Assembly (NCBI RefSeq): GCF_020567425.1
Contig: NZ_JAJCVJ010000002.1
Location: forward strand, 599,068-663,067
Reading direction: 5' to 3'
Origin: Salinirubrum litoreum
GTDB taxonomy: Archaea > Halobacteriota > Halobacteria > Halobacteriales > Haloferacaceae
DNA length: 64,000 nucleotides
In this document: positions 36,287 to 43,634 of the stretch, in pieces
How the letters are laid out: the number at the start of each line of letters is the position of its first letter
Numbering within the stretch: position 1 is the stretch's first letter
Notes under the pieces: generated by a model
What the model was told of the DNA's origin: nothing
Databases searched by the model: none
The model's input: only the letters and a program-made list of their open reading frames with translations
Made by a program: the position numbers and the translations under genes

Positions 36287-37097
36287 CTGAGTGGTGTGTC
36301 TGGAGACGGTGGTGATAAAGGCGGCGTGTCGCTGGTGGGAATCGGTTGGTGATCGTGGCCGGGTAGTTGGATGTGAGTGTGACGACTACCGGCTCGGTGT
36401 TCGTATCGCAGACCGCGACAACGTCAGTACAGCAGACCGCGACCGCACCAGCACAGCAGACCGCAACCGCACCAGCAACGCGACGATTGCTAGCGCGAGG
36501 AACCGCCACCGCGACAGCACCGCACCTCACCCTCCCCAGCCTCGGCGAGGGTTCTCCGCACCGCCCACCCTCGCCTCCCTCGCACGCGTCGAAGTCGCGC
36601 GCGCCGACCGCAGGGGTGGGTCGTATCGCTTCCGATGTAAAAATATAAAACGATACGTTCGTATATTTCTCAACCTGTAACCAGCCGTAACCCACCGGGT
36701 CGAACGGCCCGACACCAGTCGAACGGGCTGGCGCGACACCTCGGCGACGGGGGGTCGCCTCGGGCGAGCCTCGTGTCGCGCACTTCGCCGGGATGCACCC
36801 GGCTCAAGCAAGCCGACGGGTTCAGGTAGGCAGTCGCGCTGAAACCGACTGGTCCACCGGGAGTTGCGTGAGTCCCCGCAAAGTCCTCGGGTGGGACTGA
36901 AAGGGGCCGACCGCTCGACCCGGCCCCGACGCACTAAGCACTGGACTGAGGGCTGGCGGCCTCGGCCGCCAGCCCGAGGGAAGCGCGCAGGAAGTCGCGG
37001 CCGGTCGAGCGGTCGGGGGCTTTCACCGCTCGTCGTCCACGACCCACCCGGCAGAACCAGCCTCACGAAACCGATTCCAAGCCACGTTCTCTCTACC
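36287..37097. repeat. Composite dispersed repeat, copy 3 (plus orientation), in an 0.8 kb gene-free gap
   Basis: This is the most complete copy. The CAG-rich low-complexity start lies at about 36390-36480, the CTCCCCAGCCTCG module A anchor near 36532-36544, then an AT-rich patch (AAAATATAAAACG near 36640), module B (about 36700-36890; shares GGCTGGCGCGACACCTCGG and GGGATGCACCCGGCTCA with copy 1), and module C from GTGGGACTGAA at 36891 to the GGGGGCTTTCACC end near 37026. The module A anchor CTACTCGATCC of copies 1, 2 and 4 is missing here. No gene recognised; the AT-rich patch may be a promoter remnant. Confidence 0.75.
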
Positions 37098-38099
37098 CTA
37101 TTCGACCACAGCCACACCCCGACAGGCAGTCGCCGACAACCCATCCGGCCACGCCGAGGTCACCGGTCGCCACGAGTCACCCGCGTCGCCGGTCCGGTAC
37201 AGTCCCCGATTACTCACGGCGTACAGTTCGCCCGCCTGGTCGCCGGCGACGAACACCGGTCGAGTCACGCCCTCGCCGGTCGGCAGGCCCCGGTCGTCGA
37301 GTCGCTCCCACGACCCCGTCTCGTCCCAGTCGTCCCGCCGGTAGACGTGTGTGTCGGCCCGCGAGGCCGTGTGTGCCGCGTAGGCTCCCGACGCCGCCGA
37401 GAGCAGTACCGTGTCCGGGTCGCCGGGGTCGACGGCGACACTCCAGCAGTAGCGGTGGTCCAGGCCGGTCTGCGGGGCCGTCCAGTTCTCGCCGCCGTTC
37501 GGACTGCGAGCGAAGCCGTCGCCCCCGGCACAGTACACTGCGGCCGGGCGGTCCGGGTGGATCGCCAGACTGTGGGTGTCCCTGCGGGACCCTGGCGGGC
37601 GGTCACGCCACGTCTCCCCCCGGTCGCGGGTCGTCACCAGCGCGCCCGCTTCGACTGCGACGAACAGGTGTTCCGGATCGCGTGGATCGACTTCCAGCCA
37701 CCGGACGTGGTGGGTGTGTGGCCGGGGTGGGAACGCCCACTCGCCGCTGGACGGTAGTGCAGTCAGATCGGCCGGCGTCGACTCCCACGTCTCGCCGGCG
37801 TCCGTCGAGCGGTAGACCGCACTCGGCTCCGTGCCGGCCCACAGTTCGGTCGGGTCCTGCGGGTTCTCGGCCAGCGCGGTCACGGCGTCCGACTCGATGG
37901 TGTCCGCGCCGAGGCGGGTCCACGTCTCCCCGCCGTCGGTCGATCCGAGCAGACCGTCTTCCAGCGTTCCGACCAGCAACCGCTCCGGACTACTGGCCGC
38001 GACACACTCCAGCCGACTCGACCCCGGTCGTGTCACCCGTGGTTCGTCGCCGTCCACGACGACCAGTCGGTCGTCTATGCCGGCGAATATCGTGGTCAT
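37098..38099 (-). CDS. Asp-box beta-propeller (sialidase-like fold) protein
   Basis: The ATG at 38099 gives 333 residues (MTTIFAGIDDRLVVVD); the frame extends upstream but over the glycosyltransferase gene end. At least five Asp-box motifs (S/T-x-D-x-G-x-T-W) are visible: GSTDGGETW, RSTDAGETW, TTRDRGETW, RSPNGGENW and RTGDAGDSW, which mark beta-propeller blades of sialidase- or BNR-like proteins. No signal peptide is present, so it is probably cytoplasmic, unlike true sialidases. Function is unknown. It is next to a glycosyltransferase gene on the same strand with a 41-base gap. Confidence 0.82.
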   Translation of the reverse strand: MTTIFAGIDDRLVVVDGDEPRVTRPGSSRLECVAASSPERLLVGTLEDGLLGSTDGGETWTRLGADTIESDAVTALAENPQDPTELWAGTEPSAVYRSTDAGETWESTPADLTALPSSGEWAFPPRPHTHHVRWLEVDPRDPEHLFVAVEAGALVTTRDRGETWRDRPPGSRRDTHSLAIHPDRPAAVYCAGGDGFARSPNGGENWTAPQTGLDHRYCWSVAVDPGDPDTVLLSAASGAYAAHTASRADTHVYRRDDWDETGSWERLDDRGLPTGEGVTRPVFVAGDQAGELYAVSNRGLYRTGDAGDSWRPVTSAWPDGLSATACRGVAVVE

Positions 38100-38140
38100 A
38101 GGTGACGTAGTGCGTGGAGGGGCAAAAACGTCCCACCCGT

Positions 38141-39265
38141 TCACGCCTGCTTCGGCCCGTGGTACGTCCCCGCCGGCGCATCGACGTCCGGCGAGAGCCG
38201 GTCGCTCACCGCCGACCCGATGGCGATGCCGGGCTTGCCGGCCAGCGACGCGAGACAGAGGCCGACCGTGTAGGCGTCCCGCTGGAGCCACGCGGCGCGG
38301 GCGAACGCGGTGATCGCACCGGCCGACCACACCCTGTCGGCGAGGCGCGTCCGCCCCTCGAACAGGTAGGTCCCGACCAGCGCCTGCCGACGCACCCAGT
38401 CGGGAGAGTCGTCGTACAGATCGGCGTACTCGTCCAGGAGCTGCATCCGACCCTCGACGAGGCCGAGCGAGGAGCCGCGCGAACGTTCGCCGTCGGTCCC
38501 GCCTCCGCCGCCGTCGGCGGAGCCACGAACCACCAGCGGGTCGGCCACGAAGTCGAACTCGGTCCGCCGGGCGAGTTCGACCGTGTACGCCAGGTCGTCA
38601 CCGCCGGGGCGCTCCGGAGCGGGGAAGACGGTCGAGAGTGCCGACCGCCGGAGCAACATCGTCGTCGTCTGGCAGGGGTAGAGGTCGAACGCCAGCGCAC
38701 GGTGGAGAACCTCGCCGCGCGCCTCGGGGTCGGGTGTCACGACCCGACCGTCCTCGAAGCACATCCCGCAGTAGACGACGCCGACCTCGGGACGGGAGTC
38801 GAACGCCGCGACCTGTCGAGCCAGCTTCTCGGGCCGCAGTCGGTCGTCGTCGTCCAGCAGTTGGACGAACTCGCCCGACGTGGCTTCGACGCCGGCGCTC
38901 CTGGCGGCGTTCGACCCCCGGTTCTCGTCGAAGGCGAGATACCGGGCGTCGAAGTCGGCGACGACCGACTCGGCGTGGCGCTCGCCCGAGTCGTCCACGA
39001 CGACCGTCTCTATCGCGGGGTAGGTCTGTGCCGCCACGCTGTCCAGCGCGGCCCGGAGACGCTCGTTCCGGAAGTGCGTCGGGATCACGACCGAGACGGT
39101 CGGTGTGTCGGTAGCCGGCGAGTCGGCGGTGTCGTGCCGGGCCGCGTCGTCACCGACAGCCCCGACTGGCGCGTCGCCGGTGTTCGGCTCGTCGTCCGGC
39201 GACGACTCGCCGACCGTGTCGGTGGGCGCGTGCGAGTCGGTCGGTCGGTCACTGTCTGCTGTCAT
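38141..39265 (-). CDS. Glycosyltransferase family 2
   Basis: From the ATG at 39265 the protein has 374 residues; an upstream start at 39316 is possible. An acidic, disordered N-terminal part of about 50 residues precedes the GT-A domain: PTVSVVIPTHFRNERLRAALDSVAAQTYPAIETVVVDD, then LAFDENRGSNAARSAGVEATSGEFVQLLDDDDRL with the DDDD nucleotide-sugar/metal motif. The rest (YCGMCFEDGRV, TTTMLLRRSAL, GDDLAYTVEL) fits GT2 enzymes that act on surface glycans. The sugar and acceptor are not predictable. Confidence 0.85.
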   Translation of the reverse strand: MTADSDRPTDSHAPTDTVGESSPDDEPNTGDAPVGAVGDDAARHDTADSPATDTPTVSVVIPTHFRNERLRAALDSVAAQTYPAIETVVVDDSGERHAESVVADFDARYLAFDENRGSNAARSAGVEATSGEFVQLLDDDDRLRPEKLARQVAAFDSRPEVGVVYCGMCFEDGRVVTPDPEARGEVLHRALAFDLYPCQTTTMLLRRSALSTVFPAPERPGGDDLAYTVELARRTEFDFVADPLVVRGSADGGGGGTDGERSRGSSLGLVEGRMQLLDEYADLYDDSPDWVRRQALVGTYLFEGRTRLADRVWSAGAITAFARAAWLQRDAYTVGLCLASLAGKPGIAIGSAVSDRLSPDVDAPAGTYHGPKQA

Positions 39266-39422
39266 GGCGGTCGGTGGCTGGATCACGGCGTGTCGTCGGT
39301 CGCCGGGGGTGCTCACAGAGCGTCGAGGTGACGGCTCACTCGACCGTGACGAGGCGTCTCGCGGGTTTGGTTATCTGCGACCTACCGCGCCGTCTGTCGT
39401 CTCGCTCGTGGCTGTCAGTCGC

Positions 39423-41729
39423 TCACTCACCGTCGCCCTCTCCACCGTCTGCCACACCCTCCGGGAGTTCGACGGTGACGGTGTAGGTTCCGGGTCCGTA
39501 GCTGTCGGTCTCGGCGTCCGCGAGCGTCTGGTTCATCGACCGGGAGAAGCCCGGACCGGATTTCTCGTAGGCGGCAAAGGTGAGTTCCACGTCGTCACAG
39601 CCCTCCGCGACCGTGAAGGTCGCCGAGGCAGTCTCGCCGTCAGGACCGAGTTCGAATCGGTCCGCGAGCACACACTCGCGCAGTTCGTCCTGCGGCGTGG
39701 CGGTCCCGTGGTCCGTCAGGCCGTCCACGTCGGTCCCGTGCGCGAACCGGAGCAGTCGGTCCTCGCTCTCGGTCTCGTCGCCGTAGAAGCCGTTGTCGGC
39801 GTGGGGGCCGAGTCGCTCGTACGGTTCGCCGCCGAGCAGGTCGAGTTGGTAGTAGGTCATGACCGGACCGACATCCGCCGCGTCGGCGACGACTGCACCG
39901 GTCTCGTTCGTGAGTGGCTGGTCCTCACTTCCACCGGACGTGACGAACCGGAACTCGCCGTCCTGCGGGTCGTCGGCGTGGAGGACAGCCCAGAGTCGCT
40001 GGCCCTCGGTGAGTTCCTCGCGGTCGAAGGTCCGACCCGGCACGTCGAACAGGTCGACAGTCGTCTCGGCTCCGTCAGCGTGCGCGACACCGATCACGTT
40101 CTCCGGACCGGCCGTCGCCGGGGGTTCGTCGTAGATCGCCACGAACGCGGGAGTCGAGCGGTTGATCGCGTCCACGACGACCGTCTCGCCGTTCGTGCGC
40201 TGATCCGGGAAGCCGACCTCCGGCGGACTCGGCTCGGGCGTGTCCTGTACCGCGACGGTGATCTCGGCGGTACCGACGTTGCCGTACTCGTCGGTCATCG
40301 TCACCCGGAAGGTCAGGAACTCCTCGGCCCCCTCGGTGAGTTCCGGCGCGACGAACTGTGCGCCGTACTCGGTGCGGTCGTCGGCCGGTTCGTCGGCGAC
40401 TTTCGTCGCCTGCGGCCCCGCGATCTGTGTCGTCGTCACGTCGACTATCTCGCCACTGCGATCGAGAATATCGACGAAGATGTCGATGTCGTCTCCTTCC
40501 GTGTAGAGTTCCTCGGCGACGAACGCATCGATGTTCGGCGGTTCGCCGACCTGCACGAACGCGGTCTCGGCGACCGGTTCGCCCGCCTCGCGGTACGGGT
40601 CGTCGTCGCCGGCAGTCAGGTCGCTCACGGTCGGGGCGGGGTCGGCGGTCCCGTCACCGTCGGTGTCGCGGTAGGCGACGACCGTCGCGTTCTGACTCGC
40701 CGGGAGTTCGGTCACCGGGAACGCCACGTCGTCGGTCGTCCCGCTCGGGAGGAGGTCGCTCGTGGCGACCAGCGTCCCGTTGTCGGCGTACAGCGCGAGG
40801 AAGCCGCCGTCGCGGAGCGTCGTCGAATCGACCGTCACGAAGTCCTCCTCGATCTGGAACAGCGTCTGGTCGCGGAAGTCGATCGTCGCGTTCGGCTCGG
40901 GTTCCGGTTCGACGACGGTGACGGTCGCCGAGTCGGCGATCACCGCGCCGTTCTCGTCGGTGAACTGCTGGTCGAGTTGCCGGTTGCTCGTCAGATAGTC
41001 GAACTGGTCGTCCTCGTACAGATCGACGTGGAGCACGGCCCACAGCGTCCCGCTCTCGGTGAGATTCTCGCGGTCGAAGGTTCTTCCGGGCACGTCGAAT
41101 AGATCGACGGTCGTCGGGCCGTCCTCCTCGGCGGGTGCGACCCCGACGACGTTCTCTGGACCGGCAGTTGCGGGCGACTCGTCGTAGATGGCCACGAACG
41201 CGTCCTGATAGCTCTCGATCGACTCGACCACGACCGACTCGCCGGTCGTCGTCTGGTCGGCAAAGGAGACGGTCGGCGTCTCCGGGTTGGCCGAATCGAC
41301 GTTCACCGTGATCTCCTCTGAGCCGGTGTTCCCGACCCCGTCGGTGACGTTCACCCGGAAGGTGAGTCGTTCGGTGAGTGCGACGTCGGGGTCGTCCGGT
41401 CCCTCGACCTCGTCGGGCGCGACGAACTGCGCGACGAGACTGGGTTCGAAGCCGTCCGGCGGCACGTCGCGGAGTTTCTCCGCCTGCGTCCCGTCGACCT
41501 GTGTCGTGTTCACCGAGGTGACCCCGCCGTTCGCGGAGTCGACGTCGACGTAGATCGAGATCGTCTCACCCTCGCTGTACTCCTCTTCGAGGGTGAAGAG
41601 GTCGAACTGCGGTGGGTCGGTCGCTTGCTGGCTGGCTGTGCCCCCGGCGTCGAGTGGATCACCGACGGCCACGCCTGCCACGACGAGGGCGAGACAGAGG
41701 ACGAGGACGGCGGCTGTTGATCGGAGCAT
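39423..41729 (-). CDS. Secreted paralog 1: double DUF7282-like and shared C-terminal domain
   Basis: This 768-residue protein has a signal peptide (AAVLVLCLALVVAGVAVG) and no visible C-terminal anchor. It contains two repeat sets: an Ig-like region (FVAPDEVEG..LTFRVNVTDGVGNTGSEEITVNV), then a DUF7282-like domain (VSFADQTTTGESVVVESI..GRTFDRENLTESGTLWAVLH), then a second DUF7282-like and Ig-like region, and a third DUF7282-like domain. The last 135 residues (from YYQLDLLGGEPYERLG) are shared with the next two genes and contain two conserved Cys (RECVL, EGCDD) that may form a disulfide. It is the last gene of a three-gene tandem array, likely a duplicated surface or secreted protein family. Confidence 0.75.
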   Translation of the reverse strand: MLRSTAAVLVLCLALVVAGVAVGDPLDAGGTASQQATDPPQFDLFTLEEEYSEGETISIYVDVDSANGGVTSVNTTQVDGTQAEKLRDVPPDGFEPSLVAQFVAPDEVEGPDDPDVALTERLTFRVNVTDGVGNTGSEEITVNVDSANPETPTVSFADQTTTGESVVVESIESYQDAFVAIYDESPATAGPENVVGVAPAEEDGPTTVDLFDVPGRTFDRENLTESGTLWAVLHVDLYEDDQFDYLTSNRQLDQQFTDENGAVIADSATVTVVEPEPEPNATIDFRDQTLFQIEEDFVTVDSTTLRDGGFLALYADNGTLVATSDLLPSGTTDDVAFPVTELPASQNATVVAYRDTDGDGTADPAPTVSDLTAGDDDPYREAGEPVAETAFVQVGEPPNIDAFVAEELYTEGDDIDIFVDILDRSGEIVDVTTTQIAGPQATKVADEPADDRTEYGAQFVAPELTEGAEEFLTFRVTMTDEYGNVGTAEITVAVQDTPEPSPPEVGFPDQRTNGETVVVDAINRSTPAFVAIYDEPPATAGPENVIGVAHADGAETTVDLFDVPGRTFDREELTEGQRLWAVLHADDPQDGEFRFVTSGGSEDQPLTNETGAVVADAADVGPVMTYYQLDLLGGEPYERLGPHADNGFYGDETESEDRLLRFAHGTDVDGLTDHGTATPQDELRECVLADRFELGPDGETASATFTVAEGCDDVELTFAAYEKSGPGFSRSMNQTLADAETDSYGPGTYTVTVELPEGVADGGEGDGE

Positions 41730-41898
41730 GGGAAGTGACGACCGAGTGCTCGGCGTGGCTGCCGCCCGCAGATCGTCGGTCGGTCGACACGAAGCGAGAG
41801 AGGGGGATAGTTATCCGACTGTTACTGTCGGAAAACGCTGTCTTTATGCCTCGCTGGCCGGCGAGCAGTGTGGCGAAATCCGCGTCGGTAGTCGCTGG

Positions 41899-43551
41899 CT
41901 ACTCTTCGTCGTCGGGCAGTTCGACGGTGACGGTGTAGGTCCCTGGCCCGTAGCTGTCGGTCTCGGCGTCCACGAGGGTCTGGTTCATCGACCGGGAGAA
42001 GCCCGGACCCGGTTTCTCGTAGGCGGCGAAGGTGAGTTCCACGTCGTCACAGCCCTCCGCGACGGTAAACGTCACCGAGGCGGTCTCCTCGTCTGCGGTC
42101 ACTTCGAGCCCCGTCTCGACACAGGCGCGGAGGTCGTCGTTCGGCCACGCGGCGTCGACCAGCGTCAGGCCGTCGACGTCGTTCCCGTGGGCGAACCCGA
42201 GGAGTCGGTCCTCGTTCTCGGTCTCGTCGCCGTAGAAGCCGTTGTCGGCGTGCGGGCCGAGTCGTTGGTACGGCTCGCCGCCGACGAGGTCGAGTTGGTA
42301 GAACACCTGCGGCTCCGGCACGAACGTGAACTGTCTCTCGTCCGACACGGGGCCGTCGTCACCGACGTACGGGCCGTCGTCCGCGCCGTCGCTGGTCGCG
42401 AAGTCGAACGTCCGGTCGTCGTCCGTGTCGCGGTGGAAGACCGCGTACAGCGTCTGCGTCTCGGTGAGGGTCTCGCGGTCGAAGGTCCGGCCCGGCACGT
42501 CGAACAGCGGGAACGTCGTGCGGAACGAGGTGCCGTCCGGCGTCCCCGGCCTGACGATTCCCTCGTACGTTCCCGGCCTGATGTAGTTCGTCACGCCGAT
42601 CACGTCCTCGGGACCGGCCGTCGTCGGTGGCTCGTCGTAGATTGCGACGAACCCACCCTCGGTCGAGGAGATATCCCCGAGCGTGGCGTTCCGGCCGTCG
42701 GCGTCTACCGAACGGAAATCAACCGAGGCGGTCGGGGTCGCGGGTGCCGGTTCGATCACCACGTCGATGGTCTCGGTGACGGTGTTGCCGTAGATGTCGG
42801 TGTACGTCGCCCGGAAGACGAGTGTCGTCGGCTGCTCGACCGCCGGGGCGACGAACTGTCCGCCGCCGTACCCGATAGCCCCGGGGGCTTCGTCGGAGAT
42901 GCGAGTGGCGTTCGGTCCGGCGACCTGCGTGACCGGGACGCCCTCGTTAGAGATGACGTAGTTGCTCACACGTGCGGTGATAGTCACGATGCTCCCCTCG
43001 ACGAAGGCGTCCGGCCCATAGGTGTCGAGGTAGGTGTCGAGATCGAGTCGCGTGTTCACGAACAGTGTGACAGCTGCCTCCTCGGTCACTGGCACGCCGT
43101 CGACTCGATACGGGTCGTCTTCGGCGGTCCCGAGATCGGTGCGGTTGCCGGCCGCCTCGGCAGTCCCGTCGCCGTCGCTATCCCGGTATGCGACGACCGT
43201 GACGTTCTGTGTCCGGTCCAAGAGATCCCGTTCGAACGCGACGTCGGTGTAGTCACCCGGTGGACTCGGGTCGGTGGTGTCGACGAGGCCGCCGTCCTCG
43301 TCGTACAGCGCGAGGAAGCCGCCGTCCGGCAGGGTGGCCGAGGCGACGCGCACCCGGTCGGAGTAGACGAAGGCGTTGACCTGCTGATCACGGATGTCGA
43401 CTGTCGCCGTCTCCGCTTGGATCGTCGCGTCCCCGGAGAGACCGAGGTCCGTTAGGCCGATCGCGTGTGTACCGCCGACGGCTCCAGCAACAGGAGCGAG
43501 TACCAGGAGGAGCGTGAGTGTGACCGCGAGCGAGGCTCTGTGTGGGCGCAT
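41899..43551 (-). CDS. Secreted paralog 2: DUF7282-like and shared C-terminal domain
   Basis: This 550-residue protein has a signal peptide (SLAVTLTLLLVLAPVAGAV), a DUF7282-like domain with internal DGGFLALYDEDGGL, an Ig-like region (RLDLDTYLDTYGP..VAGPNATRISDE), a second DUF7282-like domain (SVDFRSVDADGRNATLGDISSTEGGFVAIYDEP) and the C-terminal domain (from FYQLDLVGGEPYQRLG). That domain is nearly identical in places to paralog 1 (GPHADNGFYGDE, VAEGCDDVELTFAAYEK, GPGTYTVTVELP). The gene ends with TAG and its ATG is 27 bases after an upstream TTAGC-type promoter motif. Role unknown; extracellular. Confidence 0.75.
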   Translation of the reverse strand: MRPHRASLAVTLTLLLVLAPVAGAVGGTHAIGLTDLGLSGDATIQAETATVDIRDQQVNAFVYSDRVRVASATLPDGGFLALYDEDGGLVDTTDPSPPGDYTDVAFERDLLDRTQNVTVVAYRDSDGDGTAEAAGNRTDLGTAEDDPYRVDGVPVTEEAAVTLFVNTRLDLDTYLDTYGPDAFVEGSIVTITARVSNYVISNEGVPVTQVAGPNATRISDEAPGAIGYGGGQFVAPAVEQPTTLVFRATYTDIYGNTVTETIDVVIEPAPATPTASVDFRSVDADGRNATLGDISSTEGGFVAIYDEPPTTAGPEDVIGVTNYIRPGTYEGIVRPGTPDGTSFRTTFPLFDVPGRTFDRETLTETQTLYAVFHRDTDDDRTFDFATSDGADDGPYVGDDGPVSDERQFTFVPEPQVFYQLDLVGGEPYQRLGPHADNGFYGDETENEDRLLGFAHGNDVDGLTLVDAAWPNDDLRACVETGLEVTADEETASVTFTVAEGCDDVELTFAAYEKPGPGFSRSMNQTLVDAETDSYGPGTYTVTVELPDDEE

Positions 43552-43634
43552 ACCGTGACACGAGCCATCGGAGACAAAGCTAATCGGTCGTTAGTGTCGA
43601 AAGAAGTCGGGTCGGGCGAGCGACCCGGAGGTGC

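Noticed and set aside
36891-37045. Insertion sequence at repeat copy 3
   Set aside because: There is no transposase gene or remnant, and I cannot see target duplications. A MITE-like origin stays possible but not shown.
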